A stretch of 64,000 bases of DNA from Amycolatopsis jiangsuensis. GTDB taxonomy: Bacteria; Actinomycetota; Actinomycetes; Mycobacteriales; Pseudonocardiaceae. Below the pieces are notes generated by a model that did no database searches, was not told the origin of the DNA, and saw nothing but the letters and a program-made list of their open reading frames with translations. A program made the position numbers and the translations under genes. Every line of letters starts with the position of its first letter. Within the stretch, counting starts at the first letter, position 1. The DNA is taken from contig NZ_JACHMG010000001.1 in the NCBI RefSeq assembly GCF_014204865.1, positions 2,418,001 to 2,482,000 of the forward strand, written 5' to 3'. Shown piece after piece: positions 18,269 through 27,113 of the stretch.

Positions 18269-19621
18269 GAGATCGACTCCGCGTGATCTTGGTTCGGGAT
18301 TCTAGGCGGTTATTGCCTCGGTTGTCATGAGTGCCTCGCTGCCGGTCGGTGCGGCTTCGGTGGTGACGATGCGGATGCGTGAGCGGGCCAGTAGATCGAG
18401 GCCCATGTAGCGGCGGTTCTCGGTCCACTCATCACTCTGTTCGGCCAGGACGGCGCCGACGAGGCGGATCAGGGAGTCGCGGCCGGGGAAGATCCCGACC
18501 ACGTCGGTGCGACGGCGGATCTCCTTGTTCAGTCGCTCTTGAGGGTTGTTCGACCAGATCTGGCGCCAGACCTCGCGCGGATATGCGGTGAACGCCAGCA
18601 GCTCATCGCGGGCGTTGTCGAGGTGCTCGGCTGCGTCGGGCCAGCGCGCGGTGAGAGTGTCGACCACGCGTCCGTACTGGGCTGTGACGGCGTCGGCGTC
18701 GGGCTGGTCGAAGATCGTGCGCACCTGCGTAGCGACATGCGGCTGCGCCGACTTCGGAACACGGGAGAGCAGGTTACGCAGGTAGTGGGTGCGACACCGC
18801 TGCCACGCCGCACCCGGCAACGCCGAGGCGATCGCCGCCACCAAGCCGGGATGGGCGTCGGAGATGACGAGCTGGACCCCGGACAGGCCGCGGGCGACCA
18901 GACCGCGCAGGAACGCCAACCAGCCCGCTCCGTCCTCGCTGGAGGCCACATCCAGGCCGAGGATCTCGCGGTGCCCGTCGGCGTTCACCCCGGTCGCGAG
19001 CAGCGCGTGCACGTTGACCACCCGGCCGTCTTCGCGGACCTTCACCGTGAGCGCGTCGACCCACACGAACGTGTACGGGCCCTGGTCGAGCGGGCGCTCG
19101 CGGAACGCGGCGACCTGCCCGTCGAGGTGCGTGGCCATCTCGCTGACCTGCGAACGCGACAGCGACTTCACCCCGAGTTGTTCGGCCAGCTTCTCCACCC
19201 GCCGGGTGGAGACACCGAGTAGGTAGGCCGTGGCCACGACGGTGACCAGGGCCTGCTCGGCGCGGCGGCGGTGGGTCAGCAGCCAGTCCGGGAAATAGGA
19301 GCCCTGGCGCAGCTTCGGCACCGCCAACTCGATCGTGCCCGCTCGGGTGTCCCACTCCCGGGCCCGGTAGCCGTTGCGCTGGTTCGTCCGCTCGCTGCTG
19401 CGCTCGCCATAGCCGGCCCCGCACTGCTGATCGGCCTGCGACGACATCAACGCGTTCGCCATCGTCGCGATCATCGTCTGCAACAGATCCGGCGACACAC
19501 CCGCCGAGGCGAGCTCCTCGACAAGCTGGGCAGGGTCCACACTGTGTGGTGCGGCCATCGTGGTGGTCCTTCCTGGAGTTCCTTGGTCGGTACTCGAGAA
19601 AGATCACGCGGTGGCCGTCTC
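18269..19621 (-). mobile_element. IS256-family insertion sequence
   Basis: A 1353 bp element with imperfect 22 bp terminal inverted repeats: 18269-18290 (GAGA.. to CCGCGTGATCTT) and 19600-19621 reversed, with 18 of 22 matching, including the inner CCGCGTGATCTT block. It encodes one intact transposase. I found no 8-9 bp target duplication next to the ends. The flanks on both sides are low-complexity GGTAGCGGG-like DNA, so the element may have landed in an existing repeat tract. Confidence 0.85.
18302..19558 (-). CDS. IS256-family (MULE-type) transposase
   Basis: A 418-residue transposase that is complete from start to stop. The DDE catalytic triad is visible: Asp in VWVDALTVKVRE, Asp in VISDAHPGLVAA and Glu in QERLNKEIRRRTD. 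The family-specific CRTHYLRNLLSRVPK block and the N-terminal RNGYRAREWDTRAG region are also present. There is no frameshift or truncation, so the copy could still be mobile. It lies inside terminal inverted repeats and separates the prepilin peptidase side of the core block from the PTS locus. Confidence 0.95.
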   Translation of the reverse strand: MAAPHSVDPAQLVEELASAGVSPDLLQTMIATMANALMSSQADQQCGAGYGERSSERTNQRNGYRAREWDTRAGTIELAVPKLRQGSYFPDWLLTHRRRAEQALVTVVATAYLLGVSTRRVEKLAEQLGVKSLSRSQVSEMATHLDGQVAAFRERPLDQGPYTFVWVDALTVKVREDGRVVNVHALLATGVNADGHREILGLDVASSEDGAGWLAFLRGLVARGLSGVQLVISDAHPGLVAAIASALPGAAWQRCRTHYLRNLLSRVPKSAQPHVATQVRTIFDQPDADAVTAQYGRVVDTLTARWPDAAEHLDNARDELLAFTAYPREVWRQIWSNNPQERLNKEIRRRTDVVGIFPGRDSLIRLVGAVLAEQSDEWTENRRYMGLDLLARSRIRIVTTEAAPTGSEALMTTEAITA

Positions 19622-20385
19622 ACGTCACGACGCCACGCCGCTCACCAGCGACGAACCCGTACACCACCTCCGCGGACGTAACCCGGGGTCGCGAATCGCC
19701 GGGTAGCGGGTAGCGGGTAGCGGGTAGCGGGTAGGGAACTATCGACAGCGAGCGGCGAAGCAGCGAACCACGGGTCGCAGGTCGAGAACTACTGACAGCA
19801 AGCAGCGGAGCACCCCGCAGGGCACGGCAAAGCAGCGGGCAGCGAAACACGGGCAGCAAGCAAGAAGCAACGCGTCGCGGGCCGCGAGCGGCGAGCATGG
19901 AATCGGGCCACGGGTAGCAAGTCGGGAGCCACCGGCAGTGCGCGCCGGAGCACCGACAGCGAGCGGCGAAACAGCGAACACCAGGTAGCGCACCGCCGAG
20001 AGCGAACAAAGAAGCACGGGCAGCGAGTAACGGAGCAGCCGCTCGGGCAACAGATTGCGAACCACCGCAGCGGGTGCCGGCCACCGACAGCGGGCCACTC
20101 GTGGCGGACGGCGGCGACGCATGGAGACCGCAAGCCCTCAACGGGGAACGGTCGTGACCTTCTTCAGTACCGTGCAGGCGTCGCGGCCACCACAGGCACC
20201 ATGGCCATCACAGTGGACGCGCGCTCCCGGGACAGCGACGCACACCGCCTACGCACTGGGTTAGGTGTTCGGCACGCTCACCAGTGCCGTCAAGAAGGAA
20301 CCGGGCGGCCGTTACCGAGGTAGCCGTCTGCACGTTCCAGAACGGCCGGAACTACCCGGCCGGAACCACACCCGAACCGGGACCA
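19622..20385. repeat. Gene-free low-complexity tract with 7 bp tandem repeats
   Basis: About 760 bp without a supportable gene. Five perfect CGGGTAG units run 19700-19734. From ~19740 to 20050 there is degenerate AGCAGCG / GGCAGCGA-like sequence with strong strand asymmetry. 20140-20385 shows nothing recognisable. Open frames here are short, mutually overlapping and compositionally repetitive, so I call none. Confidence 0.65.
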
Positions 20386-20416
20386 CCCTTTGTGGACGAA
20401 CACCGTCCACAAAGGG
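20386..20416 (-). terminator. Rho-independent-type hairpin after the EIIA gene
   Basis: A 13 bp perfect stem (CCCTTTGTGGACG paired with CGTCCACAAAGGG) around a 5-base loop, just past the EIIA stop. It is a likely transcription terminator for the EIIB-EIIA operon. Confidence 0.75.
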
Positions 20417-20424
20417 CCTCCGGT

Positions 20425-20880
20425 TCAGTCGTTCCAGGTGAACAGTTCCGTGCCGGCCGTGATCTGCCTTCCGGTGTCCAGGTCTGCCAGGACGTCTGCC
20501 GACGCGTCCAGTCCGACCACCGGCACGATCGGCGAGTAGCCCTTGGCCGCCACCGCTTCCGGGTCCCAGCCCACGATCGGCTGGCCGGCGCGGACGGACT
20601 CGCCCTTCACCACGTGCAGGGTGAAGCCCTCGCCCTTCTCCTTGACCGTGTCGATGCCCAGGTGCACGAGCACCGCCCGGCCGTCCTCGGTGGCCACGAC
20701 GTAGGCGTGCGGGTGCAGGGTCACCACCGTGCCGTCGACCGGCGCGACCGCGTCGGACCGGCCGCCGGACGGGCGCACCGCGATACCCGGGCCGACCATC
20801 GCCTCGGCGAAGACCGGATCCGGCACCTCGGTGATCGCGACGACCTCGCCCGCCACCGGGCTCAGGATCCGCAGGCTCAC
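20425..20880 (-). CDS. crr: PTS glucose-type EIIA protein
   Basis: A 151-residue cytosolic phosphocarrier that takes phosphate from HPr and passes it to EIIB. The active-site His73 is in VLVHLGIDTV and the second conserved His58 in LHPHAY; the fold starts SPVAGEVVAITEVPDPVFA as in Crr/EIIA-Glc. It overlaps the EIIB gene by a few bases, so the two form one operon, divergent from the EIIC and HPr genes. In actinobacteria such a stand-alone EIIA can serve several sugar permeases. A strong hairpin follows. Confidence 0.94.
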   Translation of the reverse strand: MSLRILSPVAGEVVAITEVPDPVFAEAMVGPGIAVRPSGGRSDAVAPVDGTVVTLHPHAYVVATEDGRAVLVHLGIDTVKEKGEGFTLHVVKGESVRAGQPIVGWDPEAVAAKGYSPIVPVVGLDASADVLADLDTGRQITAGTELFTWND

Positions 20881-21116
20881 AGAAGGTCCTCGATGTCGCT
20901 GGCGATGGTGTCCGCCTCGGGCCCGACGATCACCTGCAGGGCGCTGCTGCCCATCTTCACCACGCCCATCGCGCCGGCGGCCTTCAGGCCCGCCTCGTCG
21001 ACCTGGCCCATGTCCTCCACCTCGCAGCGAAGCCGCGTGATGCAGCCTTCGATCTCGGTGAGGTTGTCCGCTCCACCGAGCGCCGCGAGAATCTTCTCCG
21101 GCCTGTCATCCGCCAT
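20877..21116 (-). CDS. PTS EIIB domain protein (GlcNAc/glucose type)
   Basis: A 79-residue EIIB. The phospho-acceptor Cys25 lies in IEGCITRLRCEVED, the standard CxTRLR context of the glucose/GlcNAc family. AGGAGG is five bases before ATG 21116; the frame is open further upstream, but that part lacks EIIB features. It receives phosphate from the EIIA encoded immediately downstream and passes it to sugar bound by the EIIC at 22168. Having IIA, IIB and IIC as separate small proteins is typical of actinobacterial GlcNAc systems. Confidence 0.93.
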   Translation of the reverse strand: MADDRPEKILAALGGADNLTEIEGCITRLRCEVEDMGQVDEAGLKAAGAMGVVKMGSSALQVIVGPEADTIASDIEDLL

Positions 21117-21272
21117 CGCGGCCTCCTCGTATCCCGTTTCCTGCCCACCCGGAACAGGCGTGCGTACCACCAGTACTACGCCGCCCGGCGGTCCGTGCGG
21201 TGCCGCCGGGCACGAACGGATAACGGTGGTTGACACCCGCTCGCCCGGCGGAGCATCCTGCCCCATCGGATC

Positions 21273-21288
21273 AATGGTCTAGACCGGA
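21273..21288. promoter_or_regulatory. DasR-type operator (dre-like site)
   Basis: The 16 bp segment contains TGGTCTAGACC, nearly the palindromic DasR consensus (A,G/C)TGGTCTAGACCA. It lies between the divergent EIIB and GntR genes, so one site could control both operons. In Streptomyces, DasR is released from such sites by GlcN-6-P; transfer of that mechanism to this locus is inference. Confidence 0.8.
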
Positions 21289-21358
21289 ACGTACCAATCT
21301 TCCGGCCCGGACGCGAGCACCGGTCCCCCGGTGCGAGGACGAAGGGAGGGTGACGCCG

Positions 21359-22171
21359 ATGAGCGCGGCCGCGCACGTCCCGCCACCCACGCCCACCGAG
21401 CGCGTGGTGAACGGGCCGACGCCGAAGCACGCGCAGCTGCGCGAGATCCTGCGTCGCTCGGTGGAGCGGGAGCTGCCGCCGGGGTCACCGATCCCGTCCG
21501 AACGGGAGCTGGCGCAGCAGTACGGGGTGTCCCGGCTGACCGTGCGTTCGGCGATCGGGAAGCTGGTCGAGGAGGGCCTGCTGGCCCGGGTGCGTGGCAA
21601 GGGCACCTTCACCGCGGCCCGGCGGATGGAGCTGCAGCTCTACCTGATGTCGTTCACCGACGACATGCGCCGCCGCGGGCTGGCCCCGGCCACCGAGGTG
21701 ATCTCCACCTCGACCGAGGTCCCGCCGGTGACCTCGGCGCACGCGCTCGGCCTCGCCCCGGGCGTTCCGGCGCACCGGCTGATCCGGCTGCGCCGCGCGG
21801 ACGGCGTGCCGCTGGCCGTGGAACGCGGCTGGTATCACGCGGACCGCACCCCCGGCCTGCTCGAGCTCGACCTCACCCGGTCGCTGTACGCACAGCTGGC
21901 CGACGAGTTCGACCTGCGCCCGGACCACGCGTACCAGACGGTCTGGGCCGAATCCGCGGACCGCGAGACGGCGCGCCTGCTCGGCATGCGCACCGGCACT
22001 CCGCTCCTGGTCTTCCGCCGGGTCTCCAGCGCGAACGGGGAGCCGGTCGAGGACATGACGTCCTGGTACCGGGGGGACCACTACCAGGTGACCATGCAGC
22101 TGGACCGGAGCATTCCCGGTTCCGACACGATCAACTCCACCGAACAACCCCACTATGGAGGTACCCGATGA
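21359..22171 (+). CDS. GntR/HutC-family regulator, DasR/NagR-like
   Basis: A 270-residue repressor-type protein. The winged-helix domain spans ~25-90 (IPSERELAQQYGVSRLTVRSAIGKL, then GLLARVRGKGTF), followed by a UTRA effector domain that in NagR/DasR binds amino-sugar phosphates (HRLIRLRRADGVPLAVERGWY, DMTSWYRGDHYQ). ATG 21359 follows GGGAGGG at good spacing; the frame is open earlier without such a signal. A dre-like operator lies in its own promoter region, and its stop overlaps the EIIC start (ATGA). It should therefore autoregulate and control the GlcNAc-type PTS. The substrate is inferred from operator and context. Confidence 0.9.
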   Translation: MSAAAHVPPPTPTERVVNGPTPKHAQLREILRRSVERELPPGSPIPSERELAQQYGVSRLTVRSAIGKLVEEGLLARVRGKGTFTAARRMELQLYLMSFTDDMRRRGLAPATEVISTSTEVPPVTSAHALGLAPGVPAHRLIRLRRADGVPLAVERGWYHADRTPGLLELDLTRSLYAQLADEFDLRPDHAYQTVWAESADRETARLLGMRTGTPLLVFRRVSSANGEPVEDMTSWYRGDHYQVTMQLDRSIPGSDTINSTEQPHYGGTR

Positions 22172-23409
22172 GCGCCACCACTGCGGCGGGGGCCAAGGGC
22201 AAGAAGGGCGGCGGCGGTCTCGCCGGGTTGCAGCGTTTTGGCCGCAGCCTGATGCTGCCCATCGCGACCCTGCCCGCGGCCGGTCTGCTGAACCGGCTCG
22301 GCCAGGACGACATCTTCGGCAAGGACGGTCTCGGCTGGGACAAGGTCGCGGCCGTGATCGGCGCGGCGGGCGGGGGCCTGTTCGACTGGCTGCCGCTGCT
22401 GTTCGCGATCGGCATCGCGGTCGGGTTCGCGCGCAAGGGCGACGGTTCGACGGCGGTCGCCGCGGCCGTCGGCTGGGTCGTGTTCAACAAGGTGATCCAG
22501 GCGATCGCGCCCATCGACAGCCAGCAGGGCTACAAGCCGGCCTGGGAGGGCTCGCCGATCCACTGGCCCTACAGCGTGCTGACCGGCATCATCTCCGGCA
22601 TCGTCGCCGCCCTGCTGTGGCAGCGTTACCACCGGATCAAGCTGCCGTCCTGGCTGGCGTTCTTCGGCGGCCGCCGGTTCGTGCCGATCATCACCGCGGT
22701 GACGATGATCGTGCTCGGCGTCCTCTTCGGGCTGGTGTTCAAGTACGTCGACCAGGCGATCAACTCCGCGGGCGAAGCGGTCGTCGGCTCCCCGGTGGTC
22801 GGTGGCGGCCTCTACGGCCTGCTCAACCGGCTGCTCATCCCGATCGGCCTGCACCAGCTGCTGAACGTGCCGGTGTGGTTCATCTTCAACGGCGGTGACA
22901 TCCCGAACTTCCTGAACAACCACGTCCAGGGCTCGGGCATCTTCCAGTCCGGCTTCTTCCCGATCTTCATGTTCGCGCTGCCCGCCGCGGCGCTGGCGAT
23001 CTGGCAGACCGCGCGGCCGGGCCAGAAGAAGATCGTCGGCAGCATCATGATCTCGGCGGCGCTGACCTCGTTCATCACCGGCGTCACCGAGCCGATCGAG
23101 TTCGCGTTCATGTTCGTGGCGTGGCCGCTGTACATCTTCCACGCGATCATGACCGGCATCTCGCTGGCGGTGGTCAACGCGCTCGGCATCCACCTGGGTT
23201 TCTCGTTCTCCGCGGGGGCGATCGACTTCGCGCTCAACTCGTCGCTGGACACCGCGCACAAGGCCTGGCTGCTGATTCCGATCGGGCTGGTCATGGCCGT
23301 GATCTACTACGTGGTGTTCCGGTTCGTGATCACCAAGTGGAACCTGCGCACGCCGGGCCGCGAGGACGACTCGGTCGAGGCGGACCTCGAGCGCTCGGCC
23401 GCGAAGTAA
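22168..23409 (+). CDS. PTS EIIC permease, N-acetylglucosamine/glucose type
   Basis: A 413-residue inner-membrane permease with about ten hydrophobic segments. Family signatures are RFGRSLMLPIATLPAAGLL at the start, GLHQLLNVPVWF, and the conserved GVTEPIEFAF loop whose Glu contributes to sugar binding. No IIB domain is fused, consistent with the separate EIIB gene. It begins by ATGA overlap with the DasR-like regulator, after GGAGG, so the two are coupled. With the EIIA, EIIB and HPr genes it forms a complete uptake route except for EI (ptsI), which is not in the window. Confidence 0.94.
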   Translation: MSATTAAGAKGKKGGGGLAGLQRFGRSLMLPIATLPAAGLLNRLGQDDIFGKDGLGWDKVAAVIGAAGGGLFDWLPLLFAIGIAVGFARKGDGSTAVAAAVGWVVFNKVIQAIAPIDSQQGYKPAWEGSPIHWPYSVLTGIISGIVAALLWQRYHRIKLPSWLAFFGGRRFVPIITAVTMIVLGVLFGLVFKYVDQAINSAGEAVVGSPVVGGGLYGLLNRLLIPIGLHQLLNVPVWFIFNGGDIPNFLNNHVQGSGIFQSGFFPIFMFALPAAALAIWQTARPGQKKIVGSIMISAALTSFITGVTEPIEFAFMFVAWPLYIFHAIMTGISLAVVNALGIHLGFSFSAGAIDFALNSSLDTAHKAWLLIPIGLVMAVIYYVVFRFVITKWNLRTPGREDDSVEADLERSAAK

Positions 23410-23437
23410 CTTCCGACGACAGTCAGAAAGGACGACC

Positions 23438-23704
23438 ATGCCGGAGAAACGCGTCACGGTGGGCAGCAAGGTGGGCCTGCACGCCCGCCCGGCCGCGCTG
23501 GTGGCCAAGGCGGCCGCGGCCCAGCCCGTGGCGGTGCAGATCGCCAAGGCCGGCGGCGACCCGGTGGCCGCCGGCAGTGTGCTCAACCTGATGACGCTCG
23601 CCGCCGCGTTCGGCGACGAGGTGGTCATCAGCGCCGAAGGTGACGGGGCCGAGACCGCGGTGGACGCCGTGGCCGAGCTGGTCTCCACGGATCTCGACGC
23701 GTAG
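23438..23704 (+). CDS. ptsH: Phosphocarrier protein HPr
   Basis: An 88-residue HPr. The phosphorylated His15 is in VGLHARPAALVAKAA, and the central VAAGSVLNLMTLAAAFGDEV segment matches the region around Ser46 in Gram-positive HPr. It moves phosphate from EI to EIIA. AAAGGA precedes the ATG, and it lies 28 bp after the EIIC gene, in the same transcript, followed by a very strong hairpin. Confidence 0.96.
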   Translation: MPEKRVTVGSKVGLHARPAALVAKAAAAQPVAVQIAKAGGDPVAAGSVLNLMTLAAAFGDEVVISAEGDGAETAVDAVAELVSTDLDA

Positions 23705-23724
23705 CAGCACCCAGCCGTCCGAAG

Positions 23725-23761
23725 CGAAGGTCCCCTTCAGAGTCTCTGAAGGGGACCTTCG
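23725..23761 (+). terminator. Strong hairpin after ptsH
   Basis: A perfect 17 bp stem (from CGAAGGTCCCCTTC) with a 3-base loop, 20 bp past the ptsH stop. Near-perfect palindromes of this style are typical intergenic terminators in these genomes. Confidence 0.85.
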
Positions 23762-23806
23762 TGCACCGGGGACAGATGCCGCGGCGTGCCCGATACGCTG
23801 GGCGGC

Positions 23807-24622
23807 ATGGAGAGCCTGCGCCTGATCGACGAGTGGCCGGTGGACAACGCGGCGGCCGGGGTGGCCGGCGCCGACGGCGTGGTCCGCGGCCGTCACGGGG
23901 ACCCGGCCCGGCCGTTCCGGCTGGCCTCGGTCACCAAGCTGCTCACCGCCTACACGGCGCACATCGCCCTCGAGGAAGGCGTTCTCGAGCTGGACACCCC
24001 GGCCGGGCCGGAGGGTTCGACCGTGCGGCATCTGCTCGCGCACACCTCGGGGCTGGCCTTCGACGCGCACAAGGCAATGGCCGCGCCGGGCACCCGGCGG
24101 CTGTACTCCAACGCCGGGTTCGAGGAGCTGGCCGACGCGCTGGCCCAGCACTCCGGCATCGCCTTCGCCGACTACCAGGCCGAAGCACTGTTCGAACCGC
24201 TGGGCATGGCCGCGACCCGGCTGGAGGGCTCCCCCGCGGCCGGTGCCACGTCCACACTGGACGATCTGCTGCGGTTCGCCGCCGAGCTGCAGGCGCCGAA
24301 GCTGCTCGCGCCGGAGACGCTGCGCGCGGCCACCGAGGTGGCGTTCCCCGGGCTCACCGGCGTCCTGCCCGGGTTCGGCCACCAGAAGCCGAACGACTGG
24401 GGTCTCGGCTTCGAACTGCGCGACCACAAGAGCCCGCACTGGACCGGCGCGCGCAGCTCCGCACGCACGTTCGGCCACTTCGGACAGTCAGGCACGTTCC
24501 TGTGGGTCGATCCGGACGCCGGTTTCGCGTGTGTCGCGCTGGCCGACCGCTCCTTCGGCCCGTGGGCGGCCAAGGTCTGGCCCCCGTTCACCGACGCGGT
24601 GCTGGCCGAACTCGGCGCGTGA
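23807..24622 (+). CDS. Serine hydrolase of the beta-lactamase/class C esterase family
   Basis: A 271-residue protein with the penicillin-binding-type motifs SVTK (Ser41/Lys44), YSN (Tyr100) and HFG in FGHFGQSGTF. It has no signal peptide, so it acts in the cytosol, probably as an esterase, peptidase or amidase rather than a true lactamase. ATG 23807 is preferred over 23786 because TACGCT lies seven bases upstream (leaderless). It overlaps the next gene by GTGA and is therefore cotranscribed with the exported alpha/beta hydrolase. Substrate unknown. Confidence 0.88.
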   Translation: MESLRLIDEWPVDNAAAGVAGADGVVRGRHGDPARPFRLASVTKLLTAYTAHIALEEGVLELDTPAGPEGSTVRHLLAHTSGLAFDAHKAMAAPGTRRLYSNAGFEELADALAQHSGIAFADYQAEALFEPLGMAATRLEGSPAAGATSTLDDLLRFAAELQAPKLLAPETLRAATEVAFPGLTGVLPGFGHQKPNDWGLGFELRDHKSPHWTGARSSARTFGHFGQSGTFLWVDPDAGFACVALADRSFGPWAAKVWPPFTDAVLAELGA

Positions 24623-26145
24623 CAATCCGTCCCGCGCTGCGGGTTGCCGCGGTGCTGTCCGCTGCCACGATGCTGTTCGCTGCCGCCTGCTCGGCTCCGG
24701 CCGCCACAGCGCCTCCGGTGGACGAGCCACCGACGACGACCGCGACGCCGGCCCCGCTGGGCACCGGAAACGCCGCCGTACCGCGGCTGCGCTGGGTGCC
24801 GTGCCACGGTGGGTTCCAGTGCACGACAGCGACGGTGCCGCTGAGCTACCGCGAACCCACTGGAGCGAAGCTGGATCTGTCGGTCATCCGGCTTCCCGCG
24901 ACGGATCCCGCGCACCGCATGGGTTCCCTGATGATCAACTTCGGCGGTCCGGGCGCGGACGGCGTGGGCGAGCTGACCCGGTTCGGCAGCCGCTACCCGA
25001 AGCAGTTGCGTGCCCGGTTCGACCTCGTGAGCTTCGACCCGCGTGGAATCGGTGGCAGCTCGCCGATCCACTGTCCGGGTGGCGATCAGGCGCCCTCAGC
25101 CGGTTCGCCGTTGCGCGACAAGGCGTTCTGGACGAAGAGCGCGGCGATCGGCAAGGCGTGTGCGGCCGGTTCCGGGGCCGAACTGGCGCATCTGTCCACC
25201 GCGAATGTCGCGCGGGACATGGATCTGCTCCGGCAGGCGCTCGGCGAGCCGCAGCTGAACTTCTACGGCTACTCCTACGGCACCTATCTCGGTGGTACGT
25301 ATGCGAACCTCTTCCCCGGCAACCTGCGCGCGATGACTCTCGACGGCACACTCGACCTCGTCGCCAACGCCACCGGCCGGCCCGGCGAGGAAGGCGCGCC
25401 GGTGGACGTGCGGGCGGATGTCGCGAGCGCGCAACAAGAGGAGCTCGATGCGTTCTTCGCCGCGTGCACCGCCGCGGGGCCCGGCAAGTGCGCTTTCGCC
25501 GGCGGGAATCCGAAGGAGAAATTCGCTTCGCTGTACGCGCGGTTGACCCATGGTCCGGTCGGCGGCGTCACCGTGGCCTCGCTCATGCAGAGCGTGGATC
25601 GAGCGCTGTACCAGTGGTCACGGTGGCCCCGGCTGGCCCGCACGCTCGCCGCGCTCGTTCCGTCGAAACCGGCTTCACCGGCGCCCGTGCTCGATCCCCG
25701 GGTGCCCGCTCATTCGCCGGGATTTCTTGCTGTGCAATGTCTTGACAGCGATCTTCCCCAGGATCCCGAGACCTACCGCAAGCTCGCCACGACCGAGGAG
25801 CGGCGGCAGCGGTATTTCGGTCTGGCTCCGGTGTTTTCGATGGCGCAATGCCTCGGCTGGCCCGCCCGCGACGACGACCGCTACCTCGGGCCGTGGAACC
25901 GGCCACGCCAGCATCCGGCGCTGATCCTGGCCAACCGGCACGATCCGGCCACTCCCCTGGCCAACGCCCAAGCCACCGCGGGGGAACTGGGCGACAGCCG
26001 GGTGCTCGTCGTCGAGGGCGCCGGGCACACGACGCTCGACGTGCCCAGCACCTGTGCCTCGACCGCGATGGTGCGCTACTTCGTGGACCTCGCGCCGCCC
26101 GCGTCCGGCACGACCTGCGCGCCGGACGCCGGCCCGTTCCCGTGA
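24619..26145 (+). CDS. Exported alpha/beta-hydrolase, tripeptidyl aminopeptidase type
   Basis: A 508-residue lipoprotein: signal with Cys24 in FAAACS, then a Pro/Thr linker. The alpha/beta-hydrolase fold has the oxyanion segment INFGGPGADG, SFDPRGIGGSSP, the nucleophile elbow GYSYGTYLGG (Ser), the late Asp in RHDPATPLANA and the His in GAGHTTLDVP. This layout matches Streptomyces Tap/SlpD/SlpE mycelial peptidases that release tripeptides from protein N-termini, with a C-terminal cap-like region. It starts by GTGA overlap with the serine hydrolase and ends 4 bp from the convergent dehydrogenase. Confidence 0.9.
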   Translation: MTIRPALRVAAVLSAATMLFAAACSAPAATAPPVDEPPTTTATPAPLGTGNAAVPRLRWVPCHGGFQCTTATVPLSYREPTGAKLDLSVIRLPATDPAHRMGSLMINFGGPGADGVGELTRFGSRYPKQLRARFDLVSFDPRGIGGSSPIHCPGGDQAPSAGSPLRDKAFWTKSAAIGKACAAGSGAELAHLSTANVARDMDLLRQALGEPQLNFYGYSYGTYLGGTYANLFPGNLRAMTLDGTLDLVANATGRPGEEGAPVDVRADVASAQQEELDAFFAACTAAGPGKCAFAGGNPKEKFASLYARLTHGPVGGVTVASLMQSVDRALYQWSRWPRLARTLAALVPSKPASPAPVLDPRVPAHSPGFLAVQCLDSDLPQDPETYRKLATTEERRQRYFGLAPVFSMAQCLGWPARDDDRYLGPWNRPRQHPALILANRHDPATPLANAQATAGELGDSRVLVVEGAGHTTLDVPSTCASTAMVRYFVDLAPPASGTTCAPDAGPFP

Positions 26146-26149
26146 GGTG

Positions 26150-27091
26150 TCATGCCAGTACGCGGATCGGCGATCCCGCCTGGAACGCCGCGATGTCCTC
26201 GACCACCTCGCGGTAGAAGATCTCGTAGGACTCCCGGCTGACGTAACCGATGTGCGGGGTCAGCACGGCGTTGTCCAGAGTCCGGAGTGGATGGTCAGAG
26301 GGAAGCGGCTCGGTGTCGTAGACGTCCAGCGCTGCCGCGGCGATCTTCTTGTCGCGCAACACTTCCAGCAACGCGTCCTCGACGACGATCGGGCCGCGCG
26401 AGGTGTTCACGAGCAGCGCCGAAGGCTTCATCCTGGCCAGATCGGCGGCATCGACCAGGCCACGGGTGCGCTCGGAGAGCACCAGGTGGATGGACAGCAC
26501 GTCCGCCTGCGCGAAAAGCTCCTCTTTGGACACCAGCCGCGCACCGTGTTCCGCGGCTCGCTCCGCGGTGAGATTCCGGCTCCAGGCAATCGGTTTCATC
26601 CCGAATGCCTGCCCGATCCTGGCTGCTTCCGCACCCAGGCGGCCCAGCCCCAGCAGGCCCAGCGTCTTGCCGTGCAGCACGGTGCCGACCCCGACCTGCC
26701 AGCCACCCTCGCGCATCGACCGGAATTCGGCGGGCAGGTTGCGGGCGGCGGCCAGGATGAGCGCCCAGGTGTGCTCCGCGGTGGGGGCAGCGAGACCGCC
26801 GGTGCCGCATACGACCACCCCGCCCCGCTTCGCCGCGGCCAGGTCGATCGCGGCATTGCGTGGTCCCGTGGTGACCAGCAGCTTCAGCGCGGGCAGCCGC
26901 TCCAGCACCGCAGCGGGAAACCGGGTGCGCTCACGCATCGCGACCACCACGTCGAAGCCGGCCAGCCGCTCGGCCGTCTCGTCCTGGTCGCCGAAGGCCT
27001 CGGTGAACACGTGCAGGTCCGCCCCGAGCGAATCCCAGTCGGCGTATCCGAGTGCGACGTTCTGGTAGTCGTCGAGGATCGCGATCTTCAC
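26150..27091 (-). CDS. D-2-hydroxyacid dehydrogenase (NAD-dependent)
   Basis: About 313 residues. The Rossmann motif is GLLGLGRLGAEAARIGQAFG; the catalytic Arg is in NTSRGPIVVEDALLEVL, the Glu in DVYDTEPLP and the His in LTPHIGYVSRE. This is the phosphoglycerate-dehydrogenase-like group acting on 2-keto acids. It lacks the ACT domain of SerA, so serine synthesis is unlikely; the exact substrate is unknown. GTG at about 27091 (protein MKIAILDDYQ) is favoured because TACTGT lies seven bases upstream; GTG at 27100 is three codons earlier. GrpB follows upstream on the same strand. Confidence 0.92.
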   Translation of the reverse strand: MKIAILDDYQNVALGYADWDSLGADLHVFTEAFGDQDETAERLAGFDVVVAMRERTRFPAAVLERLPALKLLVTTGPRNAAIDLAAAKRGGVVVCGTGGLAAPTAEHTWALILAAARNLPAEFRSMREGGWQVGVGTVLHGKTLGLLGLGRLGAEAARIGQAFGMKPIAWSRNLTAERAAEHGARLVSKEELFAQADVLSIHLVLSERTRGLVDAADLARMKPSALLVNTSRGPIVVEDALLEVLRDKKIAAAALDVYDTEPLPSDHPLRTLDNAVLTPHIGYVSRESYEIFYREVVEDIAAFQAGSPIRVLA

Positions 27092-27113
27092 ACCCGCCAC
27101 AGTAGCCCGTCGT

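Noticed and set aside
18260..19630. Target site duplication of the IS element
   Set aside because: The 8-9 bp outside each end do not match in any register tried, so none is reported.
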